From Astrocystis sublimbata (taxonomy: Eukaryota; Ascomycota; Sordariomycetes; Xylariales; Xylariaceae), in assembly GCA_022453515.1 (NCBI GenBank), contig JAJNNY010000002.1, positions 248,001-312,000 on the forward strand: a stretch of DNA of 64,000 nucleotides, read 5' to 3'. The notes beneath the pieces were generated by a model. The model was not told the origin of the DNA and ran no database searches. It saw only the letters and a list, made by a program, of their open reading frames with translations. This document shows positions 11,728-24,406 of this stretch, piece after piece. The first letter of the stretch is position 1; each line of letters starts with the position of its first letter. The translations under genes were made by a program, and so were the position numbers.

Positions 11728-12507
11728 AATCTCGGATTTTGTTGTCTGAGGGACAGGCACAGAGGAAGGCCCGTTCTGCGTTTCTTTTGCTTGGTTGTGC
11801 AGCACACAGACACAACACTAGAAACGTGTCGAAGTGTGTCATTAGCCTGGGTGTTTTGGACAATGTTTATACGACCTTGATTGGAGGGTGATGGGGATAT
11901 AGGCTCACGCATCGCATCAGACATGGCGTTGGCGGGCTTTTTGTAACTGCATCGGCGCAATTTCACATTCTTGGGTACTCTCTACATAAGTATTCTAAAT
12001 AGATCATGGACATTGGGTTTAATACTCACAGGGCTGACATCCATGATACCTTATATTAACTGGAAGCCAAGCAAATGGGTCCATACCTCCACTACTTAAG
12101 TACCTGGGCAGGCTCAGCAGGTTTACTTCAAGTTGTAGTGTTGTCACTGGTGTACAGGTGTGAGGCATGATGATATCAAGGTACCTAACCGCTAATGTAG
12201 GGTCCTGCACCGTAGTCATCTAGGTTAGCGCTGGATTCAGCTTCAGACTTGCCTGATGGTGGGGCATGGGCTCCATTTTATAAGATTATCGATAACGAGA
12301 TTCGAAGCTTGTCTATAGCAGTAGTAGTGCCATCTTGCTCCTCGAACAAAAAGATTGGAATTGACCTGGGTAGCTTTTGCGTCGCAAGTATCTCAGCTAT
12401 AACCACCAACCAGCCCAACCGAGACTTTCCTCACATCACAACCTTTATGTGCGCTATAGAAACCCGAGATCCGATAGCTCCTACGACTCGGCTACGCAGT
12501 AACGAAG
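11728..12507. other. Intergenic region PTC7-like to UTP23
   Basis: About 780 bases between two genes on the same strand: 3' UTR of the phosphatase and promoter of UTP23. No gene is supported here. Confidence 0.5.
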
Positions 12508-13658
12508 ATGCCGCGCGCAAAGAGGTCGAAGCAATACAAGCGGTTGATGAACCAATATGGTGAGCGAGGATGACGCTTGTGGAAATCGCAATCCCCCAGC
12601 GCGTTACTAAAGCTATTGTCGGCAGAGATGAATTTTGGTTTCCGAGAGCCTTACCAAGTCCTCTGCGATAGCCAATTTCTGGAGGCGGCTATCCGTAGCA
12701 AGATGGACATAGATCACATACTGAAATCGACCCTCCATGGTACCACAAAATTGCGTGCGTTAGCCTGCAAGCCAGTTTAGTCGGAAGACAGTGTCGTTTG
12801 CTGATACAACTTTGCAGTCATTACCCAGTGCTCGATGAGGTGGCTGTACTCCAGATCGAAGGAGCCCGGTATAGGCGCCGTCATCGACTACGCCAAGGAA
12901 CGAGTGGAACGACGACGATGCGGGCATCATCCCTCCGACTACCCGGAGCCTCTCGGTATGCTATAACACACATTTCATTGTCAATTACTCATTGACCGCG
13001 AGCCGGGAATCGTGGCTCGCACGCAACGGCAATCACTGACCCGGCATTTCGAGTAGGGGAATTAGAGTGCCTTCACTCGGTGATCGACCCGAGTCAGAAC
13101 GGAGTGAATAAACATCGCTATGTGTGCGCAATCAATGACGAGGAACTCCGATCATCGTTGCGTAACGGCATCCAGGTCGTACCATTGCTCTATATCCGAC
13201 GATCGGTGCTCATCATGGAGCCAGCATCTTCCACAACCGTGAAAGCACGCTCTCGTGACGAGAAAGCGAAGTTTACCGCCGAACTGAAATCGTCGGGGGC
13301 GAAGCGAAAGCGACAACAAGAGGACACAGACGACGAGAAGGATAAGGATGGTAAAGGTGAAGAGGCCGAGGCTGCCAAACTCCGAAAGAAGAAGCCATAT
13401 GGTCGCAAGGAACCAAACCCTTTATCGATGCAGAAAAAGAAGAAGAAGGTGGTCGATCGGTCGCAAGACATGAAGAAAGTTGCGACAGAGACAGTCGAGA
13501 CGTCCGATCCGGCAGGTGTGCTTCGAGATGATGCAGCACAGACAGAGACGGGAGAAAGCTCAGGGCGCAAACGGAGACGCAAGCATAAGTCAAAAACGGC
13601 AGAGGCTGCTAAAAGCGACGGTGCTGTCGAAATAGGAACGTCGACGGGTGACGAATGA
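12508..13658 (+). CDS. UTP23: rRNA-processing protein Utp23
   Basis: Four exons: 12508-12559, 12626-12754, 12818-12955 and 13057-13658, giving 306 aa. The start MPRAKRSKQYKRLMNQY and the next exon (MNFGFREPYQVLCDSQFL) match the conserved N-terminus of Utp23. A PIN-like fold spans about residues 20-190, with HHPSDYPEPL, ECLHSVIDP and HRYVCAINDEELRSSLR. Cysteines and histidines in ITQCS, RRCGHH and ECLHS fit the family's zinc site. The tail is Lys-rich with several nuclear localisation-like clusters (MQKKKKKVVD, GRKRRRKHK). Utp23 is a nucleolar component of the small-subunit processome needed for early 18S rRNA processing and snR30 release. Introns are 66, 63 and 101 bases, with CAG, CAG and TAG acceptors. 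No single reading frame covers more than a third of the domain, so unspliced annotation would miss the gene. Confidence 0.95.
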
Positions 13659-14879
13659 CGACACCATTACCGTAATGTTGCTGATCTCGGTGTAACAAGG
13701 AGAGCATTTGCAGGGCGTTTGGGCAAGGCTAGATTTCTTTTCTAGATGGGCTGGAAAAGGTCGATTAATACCACGGTCAACGTGAGATCATTCTCTATCT
13801 TTCTTGCGACATTACCATCTACATCCAGAGGGGTGGAGATAGGAGACTTGTGTTCGGGGACGCTGGCTATCGGGCCAAGTAGGTACTGCCTACACACAAT
13901 ACGAAGCTACCCATATCCATGGTATATGTATTGGCAGTACCTAGGTATGTTATGTGCTTCGCTGTTGAAGGTGAACAGTTGGACGTTTTCAATCCAGCTG
14001 ATATTTGATCAAGACGGCGTCATCAACAGTGTCGGTTCGCATGGAATTAGAATTAGGCCATGGCATCTGCCATCTGTTTCATCTGAGTGCTGAATTTTAT
14101 GTAGTAGGTATTACTACATATAAGTAGTATGATGTCGCTCTCACGATTGTTAGCTCCGGCTCCGGCTCCGGCTCCGGTTCCGGCATGCTACGAGAGAGAG
14201 AGTAGGTAGCAACCCTGACACGCCTGGTTGTTCTGCAGGGACGATCTCAGACGGCTCCGACTTGGGTAAATAGAAGGTTAGGACCAGGCGAGCCAGGTAG
14301 CCTACCTGCCTACGTATAACCTTGGAGGTAAAGTGGTATGTGTACATAGGGAGGTATAAATCCATGAAATACCGTGGACGTTTGATCTGATACCGTAAGT
14401 ATAGGTACTGTGTAGATCATCTCTACTTCCCATCCACTGCCTGCCTCGCCTGCGCTGCGACGGCTCCCCCGAGCCCCCTGGCGAGCCTGGCGAGCCTGGG
14501 TCCGGGTCCCTGACCCACCTTGTGTAAGCCGTAGGTTCCCTATCTCGCCTATGATTAAACGCCTACCAGGTAGCCCGTAGGTACCGTGCCCCCCGAGGGC
14601 CCCCCCCAAATTCGGTGCACGGTCAGCAGTGTGGGGAATGCCAAACGACCTGATGCCTGCATCGCCTGCATCTCCTGCATTGCCTGGAACCTCCCGAGTA
14701 AGTCCCGTCAACCGCAAGTCTCTGGATTGCTCTGGCTTCTGCCCTGCTCTGCTCTGTATGTCCCAGGCTGACTGGTCCCTTCCTAGCTCGAATCTCCCAC
14801 CTCACACGCAATCACCATTGCCCAAGCCCAACAAAGCCGATACCTCCCGCTCCCACATGCCCAGAACACAGAAGCATTC
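13659..14879. other. Intergenic region UTP23 to DUF726 gene
   Basis: About 1.2 kb without a supported gene. It contains a short GCTCCG repeat (14153-14182), CCTAGGTA-type motifs near 13935 and CT-rich stretches that are probably promoter of the next gene. Confidence 0.5.
14153..14182. repeat. GCTCCG hexanucleotide repeat
   Basis: Five tandem six-base units, four exact GCTCCG and one GTTCCG, in intergenic DNA. Confidence 0.85.
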
Positions 14880-17800
14880 ATGGCAGCTGGCGACGCCCCC
14901 GAAGTTGACGATTTTGGCTTGCCCGTCCGCAAGAACATAGCCTCTACTGACGAGGGCAATGAGAGCCGACATGAGCCCACGGGAGCTGCGGGAGCCCCTG
15001 TTGGCGCCTCCGAGAGCCATGCCACACCCAATCCACCAGATGCAACCCGCGACGCAACCCACGATGCCTCTTCACAGCCAGAGCCCCCAAGCTTGGCAGA
15101 GAAGGCAGCAGACAGCGATCCGGTAGACGAGGCCGGGGCCAGTGCCGCCGCCACCAAGCCAAGCGATTCGACCTTGCCAGAACCAGACCCTGCTACTAGA
15201 GAGATTCACGGCACCTCTTCTGCATCAAAAGAAAAGGCTCCTGTCGAGCCTGAAAAGAAGCCCCAGCCGCCCGAGATGAGCTCGTCCCAGTTCGTCATAC
15301 TTCCTGCCCTCCCGAAACAACACCTCTCGTATAAGGATTTCCCGAAGCAGGGTCCCCCGAAGCAAGAAGTTGCAAAGCAAGAAGTTGCAAAGCAAGAAGT
15401 TGCAAAGCAAGAAGTGCCTGGTGCCACTTCTGCGTCGCAATCAGCTAGCCAGTCTGGGCCCGGAGAGACGGCTGAATCGTCCGAAACCAAGCCCTCCCAA
15501 TTTGTGATAGTATCGACTTCGAAGACTGCTAAGCGCAGAGACACTGTGGGCAAGGATGTCCAATCCATATCAGGACCGTCAATCAAAGAAGTCCAAGCAG
15601 ACAGGCAAGCAGCAGAGGCGGAAACGACGAGCCACTTGAATCACGATCGAGATGCTAGCTTAGCAAACCAGAATCATGAAGTCTCCGAATTCTCCCATCA
15701 GCAGCTTACAGCATCTAAGGAAAAGGAAGACGACGACGGGGAAGATGAATGGCAGACCATGCCCGCGTATGCACCTTACGATATATACGATGATGACAAC
15801 AGGCTTGTTGCGAAGGAGCATAATCCGGACGAAGACGACTCGTACGGATATGCCGGACTGGGCGGCGCTGGCAAAGGATACACCCGGGTCATTGATGACG
15901 AAGATGCCGAGTCCGAGACAAGCATGGACGACAACACACGATATCTTTTCAATAACGTCAAATCCACGAGCATGACAGAGATGGACGAGGAGCAGCGTGA
16001 TGCTGTCTCCCAACTACAGGCAACAAAGGATCTGTTGACCGAAGGACAGAGGATTGCCTACGTTGGTATTGCTCGTTTAGAAATGGCGAAGATGGTGAAA
16101 GATTTGGATCAGGCCGGACGTCTAAAGAAGGCAAAGAAGGAAGTGCAACTGGCTGAGGAGGCCTTGAAAATGTGGTCACAAAAGATCATGGTTCGGCTCT
16201 ATGCGCACATGGATATCAGCTCCGCAGAGCAGATCATGATAGAACAATTGTCTGAACATGGTGTCCAGCCCCTCGACCTGACGCCAACTCTTATGCAAAA
16301 CGCGAGGGTCAAGAACCCCATGGCGGAAACCTCTCCGCCTTCAACGCCCAGGCTATCACGCAAGAGCACCCCACGTCTATCCCTCTCTAGTGACGATAGT
16401 GAAGAGTCGTCGGCAGAACCACCGCCACCGTACGAAAGCCACGAGGGTGAGGAAATGCCGGAGGTCAAGACACCGTCCCAACTGCCTAGCACAGAAAATA
16501 TCGATATAGATCTACGATGGACTGTGCTATGTGATCTCTTCCTCGTTCTGATAGCCGATGGGATATATGACGCACGCTCAAGGGTGCTTCTAGAACGAGT
16601 GGGCAAGGATTTGGAAATTCCTTGGATAGATATCTGCAGATTCGAGAAACGTGTAACAGACGCCTTGGAAATGCAACAGCAGGCCGAGCAAGAGAATTGG
16701 AATGAGGAGGAACACCTCGAAAATCGAAGGAAGCTGGCCCTCAGGAAACGATACGTAATGATGGGGCTAGCGACCGTGGGCGGTGGCCTCGTGATCGGGC
16801 TTTCGGCAGGATTACTGGCGCCCCTCATCGGTGCTGGCCTGGCAGCTGGTTTTACAACAATTGGCGTAGGAGGGACCAGCTCATTCCTAGCAGGAGCCGG
16901 TGGCGCAGCCATCATCACGTCCGGCGCCGCTGCTTCGGGAAGTTTCGTAGGCGGCAAGGCGGCAGGCCGCCGCACAGGCGCCGTGAAGACATTCGAGTAC
17001 CGTCCATTGAACAACAACAAGCGTGTCAATCTAATTCTGACAATTTCCGGGTGGTTGACGAGCAAAGTCGACGACGTCCGTTTGCCATTTAGCACGGTGG
17101 ACCCGATAATGGGTGATTTGTATTCCATATTATGGGAGCCTGAATTACTAACGAGTATGGGTGATACTATCAATATTCTGGCAACCGAAGTGAGTAACCC
17201 GCTTAACCCATCAAGGCATCATCAATTGGCTCATCAAAAATTAGGCTCTCACCCAGGGTCTCCAGCAAGTCCTCGGTAGCACGATATTGATCAGTTTGAT
17301 GGCAGCTCTCCAATTACCAGTAGTATTGACGAAGCTTGCGTACCTGATCGACAACCCCTGGGCGGTGTCACTGGATCGAGCATGGGCTGCCGGTCTTATT
17401 CTTGCAGATTCCTTGATAGACAGGAACCTAGGCAGCCGTCCCATCACCCTGGTCGGGTACTCGCTTGGGTCGCGCGTCATCTTCTCCTGCCTCCTGGAAC
17501 TCGCACGGAAGGGTGCACATGGACTTGTCCAGAATGTCTACATATTTGGCTCTCCTATTGTTGTGAAGCAGGAGGAGTTTTTGAGGGCCAGGGTCGTTGT
17601 GGCCGGCCGTTTCGTCAACGGATACAACCGGAATGACTGGATCCTGGGTTACCTTTTCCGGCTTACCAATGGCGGTATTCGGCGAGTGGCCGGCCTAGCG
17701 ACTGTAGATGGGGTACCGGAAGTAGAGAACTTTGATTGCACAGATCACGTGAAAGGCCACATGGATTACCGAACGGCCATGCCTCGTCTCCTACGAGAAT

Positions 17801-18480
17801 GTGGCTGGTTGGTTGAAAGCGACGAGTTTGGAGAAATTGAGGATCCGGACCCGGACCGCCACCGTGAAAGACAAATCGAACTCATCAGTGAGATTGAAGC
17901 AGCTCGCAAGGAACTAGAGAGGGAAGGGCAATCTAAGAAGGGGAAAAGTGCTTGGGGCATATTCAGTCGGAAGAAGAAGGCTGAACGGCAGGACTGGGAG
18001 ATCTACGAAGATAGCAAGCGGGCAGGTGAGTCTCGAACAAACAATCAGAGCGACAACAATGACGGCGTGCTGTTCGACGTCGATGCTATGCGTGCCGAGC
18101 TAGCACGCGACGAAGAGTTAGAAGTCAAGGAACTGGCGTCTACATTGCCGCCGATGAAGCTCGATCTCTCACCGTCTGCGCAGTCGCATCCGCGAGATTT
18201 GCGTGAAACAAAGAGCGTTGATGGAACGCCAAGTTTGCGATCTGGCGAGCTTGATGAGAACCCGTTTGCGCACGAGCAAGACAACATGCAGATGTCATTT
18301 GACACAGGATTCAAAGACCCGGAGCCTTCTCCTATGAAAGATTCCCTCAACTCCCCTAGCCCCACACGCCCGGAGATGAAAACATCTCACACAACACCAA
18401 ACATAGCACTCCACGATCCTTGGGCGGATGATGATGACGACTTTGGCAAGGAGAAGGAGATGACGATGACATTTGCATGA
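14880..18480 (+). CDS. DUF726 family membrane lipase-like protein (Mil1/TMCO4-like)
   Basis: Exons 14880-17189 and 17245-18480 (55-base intron, GTGAGT to TAG, phase 0) give 1181 aa. Residues 1-370 are acidic and low-complexity and carry a perfect five-residue KQEVA repeat. A conserved helical region follows (DLRWTVLCDLFLVLIADGIYD). About residues 625-700 form a Gly/Ala-rich hydrophobic domain (GLVIGLSAGLLAPLIGAGLA), probably membrane embedded. The alpha/beta-hydrolase part carries PITLVGYSLGSR near residue 840, a GxSxG nucleophile elbow, then NVYIFGSPI and a late DHVKGHMDYR. This is the DUF726 family, including yeast Mil1 (a ligand of the AP-1 variant subunit Apm2) and animal TMCO4. Lipase or esterase activity is suggested by the serine motif but not shown. 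The C-terminal 250 residues are charged and variable. Confidence 0.93.
15360..15415. repeat. In-frame 15-base tandem repeat in DUF726 gene
   Basis: Nearly four exact copies of a 15-base unit encoding KQEVA inside the disordered N-terminal region of the DUF726 protein. The identity of the copies suggests recent slippage. Confidence 0.92.
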
Positions 18481-21249
18481 CGGTCCTCCGTTAGACTGTA
18501 TTAATTCAAAATGCATATGTTTTCCCTCTACACGCATCGAATCGGATAAGATACCTGTCAATCCTTCACGACAAGCAATAACCACTCTTTCCTCATTGTC
18601 ACGATTAACTGATCTCCATTCATTCATATGGGCTACGAAGTGGGGCAAGAGGTTATAGATCGATCCGTCAAGAACAATTAATTCATTTGATTTTACTTGC
18701 CTTTCAATTGACGGCTAGCTGTATGTTCTGAATGACGGTGGCCTGGGGGGAGATCTGCCGCTGTGGCATGGTTGTACTAGGACGACTCGAATACAGGGCA
18801 TTGATAGCAACCACACGATCATCATTGCCTTATGTGATATGTAAGTGACAGCTTGAGAGGAAACGTTGAGACCGACCCCAACAAGGAGTGGTCATTGTTT
18901 GAGCATTACCTCATCAACGCACCGCGAATCGGGTACTTGAGACCCGAGATCGTCCTATGCAACTAATGTATTCTACCAGGTTTCTGAACCTTGGGGGGCT
19001 GGAGGACGAACAAGTAGGGAGGGCGGGTTTCCTATGAGATAAGCACGCTATTGTGCAAAGCCTCAGCCTGAACGACGGAAATAGGGTTGTCCCATTGAAC
19101 TTCGGAGCCTTAAACTGATTTGATCCGAATCTTCCGGATGTGAGGATGGGAGGTTTATGTATGGACATGTTAAGGTCACATTTAGAAGAGCTGTGATGCA
19201 GTAGCGGTTTCCCAAATTTTGATTGATGGTGTTGGGCAACGTGATTATATGAAAGTTCACGAAATTATCAACAGTCACACCTCCAAGTCCCGAGCATTGT
19301 CTGTCAAAGGGCTTCGGCACGCAACGAACGAGTAAGTAGAACAATCTGGAATTTCAACAGCCGCACGAATGCAAAAGGCCCTACCTGACCTATATGTACC
19401 TAGTTGTTCTTAATGTTTGCACACTCCACGGGGCAGTAGACGACGAAGATAGGCAAGCCCAAATCCTACGATGCTACATTCCGTCTCACTGCATATGTTG
19501 TTAGACCCTACTTACTAGTGTACAAAGTAAGCACGCTAGCCTGAGATACGTTGATGCTATTCAGCCGGCGGCACGATAGCCCCCACTGCCACCCCCAAAT
19601 CACCGTTTACACATACGGAGCCAGATGCCAGGGACCCCTTCTCTTATGCCTTCACCATGTTCAGTTTATAGTAGAGATGCCGCAGCTAGACATTCTCTGT
19701 ATTCAAATCAGGCTACGCAATTCCTCTCAAGCAGGCAGTCAGAACAACCAGACCTGGTATCATTCAATGGACGGAGTACAGCAGGGCTGAGAAGTGGAAG
19801 TGAGTCGCCCCCACTTCTGGCGTGGCCTGGACCCATGAATCTATATTTGGCGTCAAGGATCCCGAACCACCAGCACGACTAACCCCATTCTGTTCTTGGC
19901 CTCAGGTGAAGCGTGCTTCAGCCCAACTCACTAAGTCTGGAGGGGCTTGAAAGGCTCCATCACAGCGGGCAATTTGCTGCTTTTCGACATACTCATCGCT
20001 CATAACATCATGCGATGCTCGAGGGCATGAAGCAGGTGAAGGATGGGCCATGTTATCAATGCTTATATAATCATGCTGCCTACCTACCTAGGTATGCTAT
20101 TTACATCTTTATCATATCAGTGGTACTGCAGCAGCTCATTTATTCATGTTGGGAGGGTGTCGAGGGTGTGTTTGCACGTCGAAAACCAACGACCAGGATT
20201 AGCCCGGCTGTGTCGTCGAGGAGGATCAATTTACGAAACTAACGTCTGATCTGATCTGATCTTACCAGGGCAAACGAACAGGAACACGGGTCCCGGCTGT
20301 AAATACCTATGTACCATTCAGATGGAATATCAGCCTTAAAGCCCGTCTACACATAGATAGGCAGAACTACCAATATTAGATCTAGAAAAAGATGACATCC
20401 AGCCGTGAGGAAGGGAGGTATCCGTAAATGGCAGGCTGGTAACTGGAAATGAGAAGCAAATTCAGCATGGCTGCCGGCTTGTTCTAATGGTAATTTCCAT
20501 CTTAGGTCTAGTAGTCGGTTTCGTTTTCAATATTGGCGTTCGATGGACATGCAGCAGGCTAGGGTCATTAATTAGTAGGAGCGAGGGTGTTAAGAGCCAC
20601 CAGCAACAAGCAAGCAGTATGCCCCGGTGCTGACAATGCTCACCCTTCTTTTCTCCCTTCTCCACTGACCTACATAGTACATACAGTAGCACATCAATAT
20701 CTGTACGCTAATGGGAAACATTAGCACAGCCTGTCCGACCTGGGCCTGTCGTACATACTTAGCTTAGGTAGGGTAGCTGGCCTGGCCCTGGTCCCTGGTC
20801 CGTGGCCCCAAGGTTTCTTTTTGGTTGCGATTGAGACTCAGCTTGCAAGCCCAGTGGCAGCGGAAGGACTACAACTTGCCCAATCATTGACCACCGTGTG
20901 TATGCCGAATGACCGTGGAATACTCTTAGGTAGCACAGGATTTGTGGCTTTTTCTACCAAGGCCCCTGTTTGTTTCCGTCTCATAGTTGTCCTAATTTCT
21001 CACGCTTGTTCTTCGCTCGCTCCATTCTGATTTCTTCCAAGCCCGGATAGATTGTTCCTCCTCCACTTACACGTTCAAGATACCGACGACCAGTCTCAAT
21101 ACAACGAGTAACAACAACGTGGATGTTTGCGATCAACCGGACGTCACAAGAAAAAAGATTGTTGATGACAATGTGCTAAGGAGCTGTCGTAGGAGCTATC
21201 GTGAATTCGGTTCCCAAGAGCAGCCTGGTGGAGGCCAAACACCACAACC
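18481..21249. other. Gene-free region of 2.8 kb
   Basis: No convincing coding sequence on either strand; small open frames near 19063-19344 and 19551-19790 show no family or splice pattern. Short CTACCTACCTAGGTA motifs occur near 20080-20095. The last 200 bases should be the promoter of the following membrane protein gene. Confidence 0.5.
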
Positions 21250-22701
21250 ATGCGTCCCAAAGCCACGATGTATGGGCTTCTCGCTTGGGCAATGAGTGCC
21301 TCAGCGCTCGCTCAGGGCGAAGCAAACCCGGTAACAAAAGATTCCAGATCTGATTTAGTAACAACAACACCAACGACAACACCAACGACACCGACAAAAA
21401 CGGCTGGAGATCCAGGACTGGCAGGGCAGAAACAACCATTGGTACCGGATGGTAACAAGACCTTGAACATCACCGAGGTGTTGCCAGTTCAACCTGCAAA
21501 TTCAGTGCCGGCATATAAACTAGAATATGGCACGCTCAGGTTCAAATACAATTCTGAAGGGTTGACTATAAGTCAAGTCAGTTGGAAGACTTATATCGAC
21601 GACAACACAGACACACTCATATATGAGGCCAACAAGTCAGATGGCAGCGCTAAGCCAGAAACCTACGTACCCAAAGGTTGGGTAAATTGTAAGCTTGTCT
21701 GGTATGATCATATTAGATAGGGATGCTAACAAACCTGACAAGTTGAGGGGAATGACGAAGTCACTATCACGTTGAACATCCCTGACAGTACCTACCAAAA
21801 AAACCTAAATTACCTAGAGGTTGAATGGGCCAGGAATGAGACGAAAGGCAGTAGCACTTCCCCGCTATTTGCAGTCTTCAATGAGGCAACCTCTGATGGT
21901 AGTTATGCCCGGGGATTATTCGAAGGGGTCAGAAACGTGCTTCAATATGGTTCACCAGCCAAACCAGAAACGTCTTCTTCGCCATCCCCCAGCCCGTCAC
22001 CATCAACAACCCCCGAAGCATCAACGCCTTCTGCTCCAGGGACGGCGAGCTCATCCACGACTACCCCCTCGCCCCCGGCCGCTCATTTGTCGTCAAACGG
22101 GATCCCCAGGAATAGCATCATCGGGATCGCCGTAGGCGTCACTGTCGGTGGGCTTCTCCTTGCGGGCGCTCTCTTATGGTTCTTCTGTTTCCGTCGTCGG
22201 GGAAAAACGAATACGACACACCGCACAATGCCGAGCTACTCTTCCGAGGCCGACGTACACGCCATGATACAAGACAAGGAGCTCCCCATGGTTCTCGAGT
22301 CCACCCGGTCACCTTACGCTGGCGGCAGCGGCAATGGGGGCAACGACCAGGGACGGCCGAGCGCGGACCACCACTACGCCCCGTACTCGGATCGCTCGAC
22401 GTCGTCGCCGATACCCGATCAACACCGACCGATAAGTGGCATGATGCATCCCGCTGCTACTGCCGCGGATGGAGGTTCGGCGAGCCGGAGCGGCGCACCG
22501 ACACCGACGCCTGTCATCGCGCAGAAATACGCCCATCTGGTCGAGGAGGATATGACGGAAGAGCAGATCCGGCGGCTGGAGGAAGAGGAGCGACAGCTCG
22601 ACGCGGCGATAGCAGAAGACGTGGGTCGGAGAGATAACCACCGTGAAGCGCGGGCGAAAACGGGAGGAGGAGGAGGAGGGGAAGGGTCACAGAACACATA
22701 G
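21250..22701 (+). CDS. Type I single-pass membrane glycoprotein, function unknown
   Basis: Exons 21250-21688 and 21743-22701 give 465 aa. The intron is 54 bases, with a GTAAGC donor, a GCTAAC branch site and an unusual AAG acceptor. A signal peptide is likely (MRPKATMYGLLAWAMSASALAQ), followed by a Thr/Pro-rich spacer. A conserved-looking extracellular domain of about 130 residues (LEYGTLRFKYNSEGL, VSWKTYIDD, LEVEWARNET) has N-glycosylation sequons. A Ser/Pro/Thr stalk precedes one transmembrane helix at about residues 270-296 (IGIAVGVTVGGLLLAGALLW) with the basic stop FRRRGK. The cytoplasmic tail is disordered and ends in an acidic helix (EEQIRRLEEEERQLDAAI). The layout resembles fungal cell-wall sensors of the Wsc/Mid2 type, but I see no WSC cysteine pattern and do not recognise the ectodomain. 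Confidence 0.85.
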
Positions 22702-23516
22702 CATTGCGACGAAGGTTGAATGATTGTTCTCGGTACAACGACTGAGATAATCCTGAAGAAGGCGTTTCTCTGCGTGAAAAATATCGAGTTGTTATTTACA
22801 GGCGTTTATTTCATGGGTATATCCATCATGGACACAAGTAGCGTTGCGCAGCGATGCTCTGCTCCTGAGCCGTCCATGAGCAGTTATGACAAGTAGGTAG
22901 CTTGGAAATTTTGGGAAAGTCTGGGGAGAGCCGCCATGTATGTCATTCGCAGCTGGGCCGACGTATGGCTGATGGCGGGAGTTTCATATATCTAATTTGA
23001 TGGATTACGATCTAAAGAGAACAACCACCGTGGTGCCATAGTTAATCTGTCCGCAACTCCGTATATTTGACTGTTAAACAAGGGGGTAGCGGGTACAACA
23101 AGTGTGTTTACTAGACTCTGTAGGAATGGGCAGTATTCTGAACTCGAATCTCACTACTTGATTTTGACATGCCTGATCCAGATTGTCAGACCCTTAAGTC
23201 TGATGAAGACGTATCAACTGCCATCAAGATACTCATCGTCAGAGTGATTCATGATTCAACGTGGGAGTATATACCTGCAGGACACAAGACACGGTAAAAA
23301 ATGGAGATATTGAGGACTTTTCCACGTAACGCAAGAACTTTGATACAACGAACATCACAGGCACTAATAGTAATATATAATAAGCCTTTTCCCAACACAG
23401 AATCCGCATCCCATGGCAAACCTGCACCATACTCCTGGTTCGATTGGATATTTATACAAAGAGCACTTGCCCTTTTCATAGCCCGACTCTGTGTTCAGAC
23501 CGCGCGCGAACGGAGA
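22702..23516. other. Convergent intergenic region
   Basis: About 800 bases between the 3' ends of the membrane glycoprotein gene (+) and TVP23 (-). Nothing beyond the expected 3' UTRs is visible. Confidence 0.5.
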
Positions 23517-24406
23517 CTAACGGCCGAAGGTGAACAGACGCCCAACCATGTTGCTCGCGATACTACCGGCGAGGTTACCCGAGTACAGAGCGCTGCCTGC
23601 GATGTTCGACGCCTGGCTGAACTTGTCGCAGCGGGAGAAGGCAAGTGTGTTTGTGATGGTGAGAGCGAGGGCAATAGCTACAAGTGTGAGAATAATACGT
23701 TAGCGCACGGTCCCCTGAACGATACAGAGACGACACGCCGCCGATTATCCCCCCCTGCTGGAAGTTCTTCCGGGGTGCGATAGGCCTGGAGCCAGTGTCT
23801 GCAACGACCCAAGGGGAAGGAAGCAACTCACCCACAAGCGGCAGCCAGATGAACTTGAGGCGCACAATGGCCAGGATGGCGAGGGCCACCCACAGCACGG
23901 GCTGCGAGTACAAAGCGAGCCAGAAGAAGCGCTTGTCGGTGGCGTTGATGGTCTTGGTGCCGGGCTCGCTGCTCTCGAAGACCCACTGGCTGTCGCCCGA
24001 GTTCGCGTCGACCTCGTTCCACCACCGCAGTCCTACGAGCCGTCGGCCGGAGATGTTCTTGAGGTAGTAGAAGTCGGCGGCCAGGAGGAGGATGGTGATG
24101 ATGAAGATGAGCACCATGTTGTCCGTGAAGAGGACGCCGAAGAGGTAGACAAGGAGGGAGGCTGTGATGCAGTCATGATTAGCTTGCGGCTCGTTCGTGG
24201 TGGCCGTGAGGAAGCGTTCGAGAAGGGGAGGGCCTTCGCAATGCTGTGTGATGCGATGGGAGACGGCAAGGCGAATGTGAATGCAATGGTGCAATCGAGT
24301 CGGGGCGGCTCTTACAGACGCGGAAAGCGAGGAAGGTGAGCAGCGTTATGGGATGGGAGCTGAGGCGCCAGCTCAGGGAGCCGGCGGGGGGCTGTGATTG
24401 TTCCAT
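23517..24406 (-). CDS. TVP23: Golgi membrane protein Tvp23
   Basis: Exons 24406-24316, 24161-23832 and 23677-23517 on the minus strand give 193 aa, the usual length of fungal Tvp23. The second and third exons contain the family signature: [12 protein letters not shown], a long hydrophobic helix ([19 protein letters not shown]), [38 protein letters not shown], then [13 protein letters not shown] at the C-terminus. Four transmembrane helices are expected. Tvp23 is a late Golgi/TGN vesicle protein involved in trafficking. Both introns (154 bases each) are longer than the window's average. The TAG at 23519-23517 directly follows VGRLFTFGR. The assignment is secure. Confidence 0.95.

Noticed and set aside
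7796..18480. Possible secondary-metabolite cluster around the LaeA/UMTA-like methyltransferase.
   Set aside because: The neighbours are housekeeping genes (PP2C, UTP23, DUF726); no backbone synthase, transporter or pathway regulator is present.
23301..23783. Plus-strand frame of 160 codons overlapping TVP23.
   Set aside because: It is antisense to the last exon and intron of TVP23 and has no independent support.
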